Shown here in pieces: positions 34,818 through 46,300 of a stretch of DNA of 64,000 nucleotides. Numbering within the stretch: the stretch's first letter is position 1; each line of letters opens with the position of its first letter. The notes beneath the pieces were generated by a model. That model made no database searches and was not told where the DNA came from. It was given only the letters and a program-made list of their open reading frames with translations. The DNA comes from Desmodesmus armatus (taxonomy: Eukaryota > Chlorophyta > Chlorophyceae > Sphaeropleales > Scenedesmaceae), in contig VIIQ02000155.1 of NCBI GenBank assembly GCA_007449985.2, positions 1 through 64,000 on the forward strand. Reading direction: 5' to 3'. A program made the translations under genes and the position numbers.

Positions 34818-37800
34818 TCAGTAGCAGCCGTGCCCACCACACAGCTCCTGGACCTGCAGGCAGCAGCAGCATCAGCAGAAACTTCAGTTCAGTTTGCTTG
34901 GAGCCTCTGTTACCACTAGTGCTAGCAAAACATGTTGTGAACCAGCCTGTCCACCATGCAGGTTGCGTAAACATTGATGCGGCAAGATCATAGCAACAAC
35001 ACAGCAGGGAGGCACAGATAACGCACCAGGTTCCCTGGCTCTATCGGTGCATTGGTGCATCAGCACGCGCACCACACTTCCTTGTTCTCCCAGAGCATGC
35101 ATCATGAACCCCACCCGCCCAGCACCCACCTTCTGGTAGAGGAATGCGCTGGCGTTGACGCGTGCAGCGTTGGTCCATGCCTCTGGCAGCTCACTGAGCC
35201 GCTTCACTGCAGCCAGGCCTGTGGCCCTGTCACACTTGCACAGGCCGTACAGGATCACGCCGTTGCAGGCCTTGGACAGGTCGGGGCGGGACGCCAGCAG
35301 CTGGACGTAGGCGCGGTGCACAGCTGGATCCGCGTACCTGATGGGGAGAGAGGGGGCAGGTAAGAACAAGCAGGTGCAGGGACACGTGAGTGGGAGCAGA
35401 GAGAGTCAAGAGACGGCAGCAACTGGACGTACGCACGGTGCACAGCAGGGTCCGCGTACTTATCAGAGATACAGAAGGGCAGAGACAGGTGAGTGGGCTC
35501 GGCAGGAGTGGAAGCAGGCCTAGAGAAATGCAGAACCCCATCACATGTTGGAAGAGTGAGGGGAGTCCCAACCTTGGCCTTCGCACCTAACCAGTCAGCA
35601 ACACCCTCCTCTCACCTGATGCTGCGCATAACAGCAGACACTGGATGGCCGAGGCTACCTTCCGGCTGACTGACCCCCCCCCCCACCCCCCACGTGATCC
35701 AGCCCCCCCCCCCCCCCCCCATGCACCCCTGGCTCCTCGCCGCTCAAAATCCCCTCCAAGACCCCCCCCCACATGCACATACACACCTGATGCTGCGCAT
35801 GCATGAGAGCAGGCACTGGCTGGGGAACTTGAGTCCCTCGGGCCAGTCGTGTCGCTGCTTGCACATGTACTCATCCATCACAAAGCCACGCAGCTCAGGC
35901 TCCATGTCACCAAGCTCCTGAAGCAGCAAACGGCAACAGACGGCAAACATCACTGGTGATCAATGTGGCTGGCTGGTTGCTGTGTCATGTGTCAACACAC
36001 AGGCAGGGATGCTGTCTGACTGGTACTATTGGTGGCGAGTCATGTGTCATACTCATGTTGTAACACACAGGCAGGGTACGCTATCACAAGGGGACCCCCT
36101 CCCTCCCTCGCTCCCTGCCTGCCTGGCCACCTCGCAGTCCTGCCTCCCCTCCCTCCCTTACCAGCCGCCAGTCAGCCCCCCCCCCCCCTCACCTGCAGCA
36201 CATCGCTGTCGATATACACCGCCACGTTGGGGAAGTTGCGTGCCGTCTCCAGCAGCTTGCGGGACAAACCACTGCCACCAATCAGCGCCGCCCTGGTTGG
36301 AACAACACCAACGCAACACACAGCACAGCACATGGTCAGTCAGAATACAGTGCAGGCCGTTTGGTACCCCTTTTCGAAAGAGATGTCCAGGTAGTACGCG
36401 CGGCTGCACCACTGAACACGAAGGCACAAATGTTACAAAACTCTGCACACCTTACCCCCTGCCTTCACAATCTGCCTGCTAGCCCCCGTTGCTTCGCTTC
36501 TCCCCCATACGCCCCCTCCTGCTAGCCTCCCCCCCCCCCCCCCTACACAAAACACACCCACACCCACCTGTGCTGCAGCAGCCCCATGAGGAACGCGCCC
36601 GGGGTCTTTGCTGTCATGTGCCAGTCACGGCGCAGGTTGGCCAGCACAAACAGCACCAGGCACTCAGCGGTGGAGCGATCGCAGTCCTGGCACAGCCAGC
36701 CCTTGATCCTGCGCGACACAAAAAAGCAGCAGTGACAGGTTGCCATGTCAGCATGCCTGTGCTATATCTTTTACTATGTTGTGATGCCCTCAATCGCCCA
36801 CCTGTGGCAGTGTCCCCCCCCCCTCCCACCTGCACACACTCTAGGTGTTATAAAATGTCCCAACCTTGACAACCTGCTGCCATCTCAGTGGACAAAACAT
36901 GAAAGAACCAACATGCCACGCAATGCAGTGGATGGTTGAAACCCTCACCCAACCCACCTGTCGTTCACCGCGGTGGCCAGATCAGGCCTCTGGCTGTGCA
37001 GCAGCTTGGTCAGGCTGCCCGCAAGCACCGCTTTCAAGCTGCAACCCCAGTTCATGGTTGATGGTTGAAACCCTCACCCAACCCACCTGTCGTTTACAGC
37101 TGTGGCCAGGTCAGGCCTCTGGCTCTGCAGCAGCTTGATCAAGCTGCCCAGGCACATGCCGCTTCTCCACGCCTGGATCAGCTTAGCAGGCAGCGGCATC
37201 CGGCTCGCAGCCGTCACAGCCGCCTTCGCCGTCGTCTCATCCAGACCCTCCAATGCAGCCGCCTCGCTGTACGTAGGGACGGCAGCAGCCGCCGCAGCCG
37301 CCGCCTCTTCTTCCTGCTGCTTTGCTGCTGCCAGCAGCGCCTGCCCAGTAGTACGGTGGCTGCCCCTGCTGCTGCCGCCGCCGGCACCAGCCGCCGCAGC
37401 CGCCGCTGTCAGCTCGGACTTGGGCGCTGGGGCGATCCGCGGCCCACTGCTGCTGCTGCTGGCGGGGAGGAGGGCCCCGGAGGGACCAGCGTTACCCCAG
37501 CTTGCGCCTGCTGTGTGTGCTCCTGCAGCTGCTGCTGCTGCTGCTGAGGGGCCGTGGCCTGCTGGGCCGCTTGCACCTGTTGCTTCTGCCTTTTGGAGCT
37601 TCTGTGCCCATGTGAGGGGCTTGCCGGGGCTCGCAGGTGGCGCCTGCTGCTGCTGCTGCTGCTGAGCGGCAGCCTTGGCTGGACTCGCTCCCTGCTGCTG
37701 CTGCTGCTGCTGTCTCTGAGGGCTCTGCTGGGGCACCTGTCCCTGCTGCTGCTGCTGCTGCTGCGTAGGCTGGTAAGGTGTGCCAGCCACCACGCCAGGC

Positions 37801-40512
37801 TGCGCCTGCTGCTGCTGCTGCTGGGACCTTGCCATCAGTGCACTAGGGCTCCCATCTGCGATGCTGTGAGGGGACGTCGCCAGCGAAGCAGCAGCTGGTG
37901 CGGCCGCTGAGGAAGATGCCGAGCTGCTGCTGCTGTCTGGTACCACGCCTACCCTGCTGCCGATGCTGCTGCTGCCCAGAGAACCCACCTGCTGCTCATG
38001 GGACTGCTGGTAGGGGCCGACAGCACCCATGCCTTGCTGCTGCTGCTGCTGCTGCTTGGCATCGTTCTGTGTGGGACCGGGTGCCACTGCAAAGTTATCC
38101 CCACCCGCTGCTGCTGGCGCAGCCGCACGGCCCGGCGCCCCTCCCCAAGCAGGTGTCCTGGGCCCCACAGCGAGGCCCTGCTGCTGCTGTTGCTGCTGGT
38201 TGTGTGCGGCTGCGTGGTTGCCTACTGGCTCCCCAATGGCTCCCAGCGCCGAGGGTGGCAGCAGCATGGGTGCCATGCCAAGGTTGCTGCTGCCCTGCGG
38301 CCCTGATGCTGCCAGGCTGGACAGGGCTGGAGAGGCCCCGCCTGATGGCACACCAGACAAACTCCTGACAGCACAAGGAGACAAGGGAAAAAAGACGGCA
38401 GAGCAAAGTAAGACTGAGAAAGCACGATGTGAGAGTGAGATTTCACATGTGATTGTGTGTTTCCGTGCTGTCTGTGCCACATGCTGTACAACATGTGCGC
38501 ACAGTTTCCCCACCAATCCATCGGTATGCTCCCACGCACAAGCCCGTCCCGAACCAATGTGTGCAGGCCTATGGTCAAAAACAATATACGCAACCTGGCA
38601 CCCATGTCCTGCACAACACTGCATGGGGATCAGTGGTTCAGGGTGTAGATGCAAAAACCTGGTGCACTAGCAATGCTGTGCTACTGTTGCAGCATAGTGT
38701 GGGCAAAGAAACATCCTGCTGTAGCCCTTATTGCCTGCATGCAGCTTGCCAGAATTGTACCACATGCTGCTTGGGTATTGGCTCCCAATGACCAGCCACA
38801 ACAGCAGCAGTAGCCTCTGCTGCGCTCACGGGGACTCGAACCCCGGCCTGGTCCGTGGCAGGGACCTATCATACCCCTAGACTATGAGCGCTGATGATGG
38901 ACAACATATGCAGCAGGCCGCATCCGTTCTGCAAGTTCCTGAAGTTTTTTGTCCATCGCCGCGCGCTGACACTGACTGGGTCGGTGGCGCTTTGTTACTT
39001 TTGGGGGGATGATGGATTTGTGTCCCCGGTTGCCAATGGTCGGCAGCTTATGGCCTGAACTGACAGGCCCCATGTAACACTACTACTACTACTACACTGA
39101 CTGACTGACTGCCGCGCGTTTCTGTGTGGGGTCCTGGTCAGTTGCGTAGCTGCTTGCGTGGTTTGGTGCAACCTCCCTCTCCCCCGCCCACACGTGTATG
39201 AGGTGTGGATGTAAGATGGCCGTGGGGCAGCTGCCATAAGGCAGCACTGCCAAATCAGCATTAGAATGTGGCCATGTGCCAGGCTGGCGTTGGCAGCCGG
39301 ATGCAATCTGTACGGCAGCTCTGTTCAGCACGTACACACAATATCTAGTGGTGATGCCCTATCCCCAAACCCTAATTCCCCTGAAACATCAACACATTCC
39401 GGTGTGCAGTGTCTGCATTGCAGCCACGGTGTCCATGGTGGAGGGTGGAGGCATCGCTGGTGACAGTTGTACCGAAACCTCGACGTACCGCCTGTGCGCT
39501 TGGTGCGCTTGATGCCCCGAGCCATGCAACTACGACTGCACCAGCACCGCAAGAACCAACCTGTGCATAGGGCTGGGGTAGGGTGACAGGGCTCCACCAC
39601 CAACTGCCGCCCCTGTGCTGCTGCTGCCGCCCATGAGGGGCCCTGTCAGGGGGCTGTCATAGGAGGCTCCCTGGAACAGGCTGAGCCCAGCAGGCATCAA
39701 CCCCTTGCTGCTGCCGCCACTGCCGCCCAACATTCCGGCTGCTGTTGATCCCGGCTGCTGCTGCAGGCCCATCAGGCCCTGCTGCTGCTGATGCTGCATC
39801 AGCGATCCTGGCCCCATCAGTGAGCCATGACCCTCGAAAGCATCTGCCCCTGTCCCCAGAGGCCCAGGCGGCAAGCCCTGCTGCTGCTGCTGTCCTGCTG
39901 CTGCAGCAGCACTACCGACTGGCTGCTGCTGCCTTGAGTGGTCTGCCAGGTGGCCTGTAGGGCCCCCGGGTGCTGCAGAGGGGGCTATCCCCAAGCCCAA
40001 GCTGCCTCTGTAGCTCAAACCCCCTGGAGGAGGGTGTGTCACATCACCCAGGCTGCTGCCAGCGTCACTGCTGCTGCCTGCAGGAGCAGCAGCGGTAGGT
40101 CCCTGCGACGCTGCACTGAGCCCTGCTGCGATCGCTGCATAGCCAGGCTTTGATGGCTGCTGCTGCTGCTGCTGGGCAGCACCACCGGCAGCAGCACCGG
40201 CTCCTGCCTGGCTTGCTGCTGCTGCTGCTGCTGTCATCCCACTGCCAGGTGCTGCATTGCTGCCGGTACCCGCAGCCATGTTGCGTGGCGGGGGTGGGGG
40301 CTGTGCCTGCGCCCCTGGAGCGCCCAGGGGGTGCATGGAGTACGGCATGTGTGGCCCAGAGCCCCACATGCCCATCTGCTGCTGCTGGTGCTGCTGCTGC
40401 TGCTGGTAGAACCGAGCCTGCTGCTGCAGCATGAGCAGCTGCTGCTGGTGAAGAGCCTCCAGAGAGGCCCTCTGCTGCAGGCCTGCCAATGGGCTGGTGA
40501 GGTCGTAGCCCA

Positions 40513-40543
<31 letters not shown>

Positions 40544-41935
40544 CTGTGAGGGGAAGGAAGCCAGGGCCAGGGGGCTAGCAAAGGGCCTGGCAGCTGGTGA
40601 GAGCTGGCTCATGGCCGCCACGTTGTCATACCCAGCGGAGGCCTCTGCCTGCTGCTGGTTGCCGTTGGCAGCCGGCGCGGGAGCTCCCCTGCTCTGCGCC
40701 TGCTGCTGCTGCTGAGCTGCAGTGCCGCCAGCTGCTGCTGTCTTTGCCTGCTGCTGGCTGCGACCTTGCTGCTGCTGTGGCTGCTGGGCGTTGCGCTGCT
40801 TTGCACCCTGCTGCTGCTGCTGCTTGCCCGCTTGCTTGCCCTGTTGCTGCTGGGACCCTTCCCTGCCTGCCACAGCGCCGCCAGTTGCCTTGCTCTTTGG
40901 CGGGCCATCCACCACTGCATCCCCCTGGTCATACACATCATCCAACAGACCCAGGGGCAGCAAGTCCAGCGGCTCCTCTTGCTGCTGCTGGTCCAGGCCT
41001 CCCTGCTGCTGCAGAGCCTCCAGCCCTGCCTGCCGCTGCTGCTGTTGGAACCCTCCTGGCCCTCCCATGAATCCTGCCATCAGGGCGGGGCTGCCACCCT
41101 TGATGGCTGCTGCTGCTGCCGCATCCAGGCCGTTGCGCCATGCTGAGATGTAGCCGTTGGGCATACTCGCTGCTGCATCCGCTGCTGCTGCTGCACCTGC
41201 CGCAGGTGCTGCTGCGGCCTTGTTGCCCGCCGCTGCAGCGGCTGGTGCCTGCTGCTTTGCAGCAGCAGCTCCACCGCGGCTCTGCTGCTGCTGCTGCTGC
41301 TGGTTCGCTCCTGCTGCAGCGCCGCCCTTGCCGACACTGCTGCTACGGCTGCCGGGCTGCTTCTGCTGCTGCTTGCGGCTGCTGTGCTGGTCTGTGCTGG
41401 TGCCGGCAACATCGTCCTGCGGGCTCCTGTTGGGTGGTGCAACAGCGTAGGTGGACGCCTGCTGCTGCTGCTGTGTCTGTCTGCTCAGCCCTGGGGGCTT
41501 GATGCCGTTGCTGGCTGCAGCGTGGCCGCTGCTGCTGTTGCTGCTGCTGCGGCCGTTGGCAGGGTAGGCTGCGGGTGCTGCCCCATACACGCCGTTGGCC
41601 TTGGGCTGCTGCAACTGCAGCTGTTGCTGTGCTGGGGCCTCGAAGGCGCCATAGCCGCTGCGCATCTGCAGGAAGGTGGTGGCCACTTCTGACCACAGCC
41701 CCTGCATGTCCTCCACTAGCCCATACTCAGCTGCGCGGTGCAGCATGGTGTGGAACTCCCATGCCTGCAGCCCACTGTCCTGGAAGCACCTGTATATCTC
41801 TTCCTTGTGCTTGTGGCACAGCTCCTGCGCCTGACCAAGCCCTACGGGGCCTGATCCTGCCTTCCACTTGCGTACTCTGGACACTAGCTGGTCCATCGCT
41901 GAGTGCAGCAGGGCCTCTCTGCTGCTGTTGGCCAT
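34818..41935 (-). CDS. Large polyQ/low-complexity protein of unknown function
   Basis: Nine exons on the minus strand: 41935-39561, 38364-37087, 37038-36958, 36708-36568, 36403-36368, 36292-36193, 35917-35787, 35337-35130, 34853-34818. All phases match, giving 1461 residues. The N-terminal 100 residues are ordered (HKHKEEIYRCFQDSGLQAWE, EYGLVEDMQGLWSEV). About 1000 residues of Gln/Ala/Gly/Ser-rich sequence follow, with polyQ runs of up to 9. The C-terminal 270 or so residues are helical and Cys-containing (KLIQAWRSGMCLGSLIKLL, GWLCQDCDRSTAECLVLFVL, NFPNVAVYIDSDVLQ, MDEYMCKQRHDWPEG, HRAYVQLLASRPDLSKACNG). I recognise no named family; composition suggests an RNA-granule or transcription-scaffold protein, which is a guess. 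Exon 3 is an in-frame duplicate of the end of exon 2. Intron 1 contains tRNA-Gly. Confidence 0.72.
35405..35463 (-). repeat. Relic copy of the 5' edge of polyQ-gene exon 8
   Basis: Minus strand repeats the exon start YADPAVHRAYVQLL that begins at 35337, preceded by an AG that has lost one G, then diverges. It lies upstream of the real exon in the intron. Confidence 0.8.
35608..35665 (-). repeat. Relic copy of the 3' edge of polyQ-gene exon 7
   Basis: Minus strand carries a degenerate version of the exon end (QCLLSCMRSIR at 35787) reading IQCLLLCAASG, with a GT donor and downstream G-rich sequence. Confidence 0.65.
36930..37062 (-). repeat. Duplicated, in-frame, splice-competent exon in the polyQ gene
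   Basis: Exon 36958-37038 (81 bp, 27 codons) repeats the end of the preceding exon: AGSLTKLLHSQRPDLATAVN against LGSLIKLLQSQRPDLATAVN. Its downstream intron start (about 28 bp, identical after the donor) is duplicated as well. Acceptor (ttgcag) and donor (gtgggt) are intact and phase is 2/2, so including or skipping it keeps the frame. Confidence 0.85.
38821..38891 (-). tRNA. tRNA-Gly (GCC)
   Basis: 71-nt cloverleaf on the minus strand. Acceptor stem GCGCTCA pairs with TGAGCGC; anticodon stem GGTCC/GGACC encloses loop CTGCCAC, with anticodon GCC; the T arm is CGGGG-TTCGAGT-CCCCG; discriminator base A. No intron. It lies in the first intron of the polyQ gene on the same strand, so it is transcribed internally by RNA polymerase III. 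Confidence 0.95.
38981..39112 (+). mobile_element. SINE-like retroposon, copy 1 (tail CTA and ACTG repeats)
   Basis: Block starting cggtggcgctttgttac and ending in tgtaac, (cta)n and (actg)3. It shares order and sequence blocks with 51309-51486. Short, non-coding, with a simple-repeat tail; it begins about 90 bp upstream of the 5' end of tRNA-Gly. The SINE assignment is inferred from size, tail and dispersal. Confidence 0.5.
39561..41935 (-). repeat. CAG/CTG trinucleotide-rich coding region
   Basis: Exon 1 of the polyQ gene holds dozens of short CTG (+ strand) runs encoding polyQ and, in other registers, polyA. A similar density continues in exon 2 (37087-38364). Runs are mostly 4-9 units, interrupted, and kept in the Gln or Ala frame. 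Confidence 0.85.
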
Positions 41936-42822
41936 GGCTGCCGCGGGCACGCCTGCCTGCCCTGCTATATGAAAGGACACTACCAGTGCCCTGCACGTCA
42001 GGCCAGCACGATCAGCAGGGCAGACAGGGCGAGCAGAATAAAGACTCTCTCGGACATGCACAGCAGCAGGCCCGATCCTGGGGTGCAATGACCCTGCTGC
42101 CCTCTATAATCAACGTGCACAGGTCGAGAGCATATGCCAGGCTCGCAGCAACGATAGCGGGAAGGCACGACCCAGCTCAAACACACGCCACCCACAGCCC
42201 GCTGTCTTGCCAAGATAGCAATGACAGACCTATGATCGAACGATCTGAGCAGCTAACGCTCTGCAGTGCGTGCTGTGCTGCCGGATTGAAACTCAAGCTT
42301 CACAGCTGCTGCACCTGCCGGGCTGCAAACATACCTGATGTGTCCCTGTAAGTGTTCGGTGCAATCAAAGCTATCCTTAGCCCTCAGGACGCGCTCGTCG
42401 CGATTTGGAACTACTTGTTGAGCAGAGGAGCCCCAGAGGGGCTGAGTGGCTGTTTGAAAGCGTCAAAATCAAAATCAATGAGCTCTGATCCGGACTCAGA
42501 CGGCGTTGGTCGACGAATGTGCCAGCTCACTAATGCCTGCATTGATCACTCGTAGTTCTGCCTCGACGGGCACGCACGCACCATACCATGTGCCTGGTCT
42601 TACGACACAACATACCCATGGTGTCCTTGCGTGTGTCACATGTTCGTCTGGCAAAGACCTGACCGAGGGCTTTCCGGCACTTTGGTTGGGCTTGTGTCCT
42701 TGGGGCAAGGCTTGAGGAAAGGGTTATAGGGCATCAACATGTGTCTGTGAGTCACTCTCACCACGATTGTGCCAGCAGCACCAACACAGCACAACAGCAG
42801 CAGCACTACTGCAGCAGCAGAG
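41936..42822. promoter_or_regulatory. Bidirectional promoter region between the polyQ gene and RBM28-like
   Basis: 887 bp between divergent start codons. No ORF with family similarity and no confident core element. CAG-rich 5' UTR sequence directly precedes ATG 42823. Shared control of the two genes is inferred from geometry only. Confidence 0.5.
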
Positions 42823-45800
42823 ATGCCAACCGACACAGACAACGTCAAGACCGATGCCAGGACGCTCTTTGTCCGCAACGTCGCCTATGACGTGGATGCC
42901 GCCCAGCTGGAGGAGGCGTTCACCGAGATAGGCCCCGTGCGGCAGTGCTTCCTGGTCACAGACAAGCAGCAGGCGGCAGCAGCGGCGGCAGCAGCAGCAC
43001 CGGGGCAGTCCCGGCACAAGGGCATCGCTTTCGTGCAGTTTGCGATACCTGAGGATGCTGAGAGGGCCCTGGAGGAGCTCAACGGCAAGGAGGTGGCAGG
43101 CAGGAGGCTCAAGGTGGGTGGGGTCTGTGTGTGGGGGGGGGGGGGGGGGGGGGGGGGATACTTTGGGGGTGGAGGGAATACTTTTGGGTGTTACCACTGG
43201 TCATAGTTGCGGGCGTTTGTTGGGGTGGGGAGGCTTTCATGGTTCAGCTTGCAGCTGCTTCCCACTGGGCCTTTGGCTCAACTGGGCGAGGATCAGTCAT
43301 TGTTGCGTCAAGGTGGGCTTTGAAGCGAATGTTTTTTGAAGGGGGGGGGGGGCTTCCTGCAAGGGCTAGAGAAGGTGGCAGTAGTGGGGGACAGTCCAGC
43401 AGCTCAACCACCACTATCAGCAGCAGCAGCAGCAACAGCTTCACCACCAGCAACAGCATCAGCACAAGCACCAGTAGCTCGCCCTCAACTGCATGTGGTG
43501 GGTTGGCCAGCACTGTGTAGGACGCTGCTGCTCTCATTCATGCCTGATCGCTGGCTGCCTTGTGCTGCTCCCTTGCCCCACCCCCTCCTGCTGCTGCTGC
43601 TGCTGCAGATAGAGCGTGCCCTCAAGCGTGCCCCCTCCAAGAGCGCAAACAGAAGAAGCGCAACGCAGCAGAGCAGCAGCAGGAGCCGGGCAGCGACGAA
43701 CCCGAGCAACAGCAGCAGCAGCAGCCTGGCAGCAAACCCAAAAAGACACCACCGCCAGCACCATCAGCAGCAGCAGCAGCAGGGGACCAGCCACCAGCCA
43801 AACGTCTCAAGCCCTACCAGCAGCAGCAGCAGCAGCAGCAGCAGGGTGCGCCTGAAGGCACGGCCTCCGACAAGCACAAGTGGCTACGTACTGTGGCCCT
43901 GGGTGTGGGTGGGGCCAGTGCTGGCCTGTACCTGCCTGCTGCACTGGCTGCTGCTTCAGGGGCTGGTGGGCTGTTGGAGGTGATTGACCCTGCTCCCCCT
44001 GAGGTGGCTAGCAAGGCTCACCTGGCACAGGACGGCTGCAGCGGACATGTGGTGTTCCTGGTGTATGAGAATGTGAGTTTGGGCGGGGGGGGGGGGGGTC
44101 CAGGAGATGTATGTGTTTGGGGCAGGGGGAGTGGAGAGGGGAGTGGCCTAAGGAGTGCGGGGCAGGAGGGCTTCAAAAGGAGAAGTGCCAGTGGTGGGGG
44201 GCTGGTGGGCTATTGGAGGTGATGGACCCTGCTCCCCCTGAGGTGGCTAGCAAGGCTCACCTGGCACAGGATGGGTGCAGTGGACATGTGGTGTTCCTGG
44301 TGTATGAGAATGTGAGTGGAGGGGAGGGACAGGAGATGTATGTGTGCGGGGCAGGGGGGAGGGGAGAGGGGGGGGCAAAGATTGCAGGGCAGGAGGGCTT
44401 CAAGAAGAGCAGCGGCAGTGGTGGGGGCCTGGGGGGGAGGGGGGAGGGGGGCTGTTGGGGGTGATTTGACCCTGCGCCCCTGAGGTGGCCAGCAAGGCTC
44501 ACCTGGCACAGGATGGCTGCAGTGGACACGTGGTGTTCCTGGTGTATGAGAATGTGAGTGGAGGGGGGGGGGGGGTTAGCGGGTTGGTTTGGTGGGGAAG
44601 GGCATGGGTGAGGAAGTGGAAGGAGCAGGGTGCTTATGATCAGATGGGGGTGGTAGGCGAGGAGAAGACCGGGCCACAGTGGTGTCAACGAGTGTTGTGT
44701 TCAGTGGTAATGTGGTCAGTGGGATCAGCTAAGTGACAGCCATTGTTTACAATGGCTTAGAAACGCCTGAGCATGTGCAGAACCATATCCTGTGCAGGCA
44801 AAGGAAAGCAGCGGGCATGTGCTGGCTAGCGTATGAAGGTATATCTATGCTGCTGTTTCCATGTTCATGTTCATGTCCTGACTAAAGTCCATGTTCATGT
44901 TCATGCCATGCAGGTCAAGGCAGCTAATCACGCTGTCACCCAGCTGCACGGGAAGCAGCTCACTCCAGCAACACTGGCAGCAGCAGCAGCAGCAGCCGGC
45001 AGCAGCACCAAAGCCAAAGACAAGAAAAAGCAGCACAAGAACCTGGGCAGGAAGGAGGCCAAGCGACTGGCCAAGCAGCAGCAGCAGCAAGAGCAGGAGG
45101 CAGCAGCAGCAGCGGCCGCAGCAGCAGCTGCGGCGGCGGCTGAGGGTGGGGGTGACGCCGCTGCTGCTGGTGGTGGTGCGGTGTTGTGGGCTCGTGTTGT
45201 GTCTGGAGAGGGTGCCCAGGTGAAGAAGTGGAGGATCATCCTGCGCAACCTGGCATTCCAGGTGAGACAGACTCTAGGGGGGGGGGGGGGGCGGAGGGGC
45301 GCAGGTGGGGGGGGGGGACAAGGGGACAAGACTTGAACCGTGGGAAGGGAGGGAAGGGGTGTGGGTGTGCAAGGGGCAGGGGCTGAGGGGTCTGTCAATG
45401 TGTGCGTGATGTATGTCATCAGCATTGTTGCAAAGCCTGCTTTGGCAGCTGCATGGCCGCACGTTGCCTCGTGCCATGTACTGCTATGCTTAGCCAGGCT
45501 ACAACAGAGGCCCCGGGAATAAGGCGAGCGGCACATGCAACCAAGCAGCCGCTCGTAAATATAGGGGCCACAATGCATTCACATACAGACATGCATGCCA
45601 ATGGATGGACGTGTGGGCACACTTGCAGCGCCTCTGTTGTCTTGCAGACACATCCCACAGACACATTCCAACCTCCCATGATCTAAGGCTGTCTGCAGCA
45701 GGTTGTACTCCCACTGGGCCATCTCCCCTCCCACCCGTCAACAATGCTGACAAGTGAACCTTTCGCCCCTGCCTCCCCCTCCTACCCCCCGCCCCCCCGG

Positions 45801-46265
45801 TTCACCCTTTCAGGCCACGGAGCCTGAGCTGCGCAAGCTCCTCTCCGCTAGCGGCTCCTTCGTGTGGGACGTCACCCTGCCCAAGGGGCCAGAGCCATTG
45901 GGCCCTGCTGACGCCACACCTTCCTAGAAAATCGAGTTCCAACATCCTTCAAAACATTACGGAATCTCACCACCTCTCCTCCTCCACCTGTACTCCCACT
46001 GCCGCCCCCCCCCCAATCCAACACACCCCCTCCAGGCCACCGAAGTTGAGCTGCGCAAGCTCCTCTCCGCTAGCGGTTCCTTCGTGTGGGACGTCACCCT
46101 GCCCAAGGGGCCAGACGGCCGTGTACGCGGCTTTGCATTCGCCGCGTTCACCAGCTACCCAGCCGCCGAAAAGGCCATCGCTGCTGTGAACGGCCAGCTG
46201 CTGCGCAAGCGGCCTGTTGCTGCTGACTGGGCACTGGCTAAGGGGCAGTACGAGGGACTCAAGGG

Positions 46266-46300
<35 letters not shown>

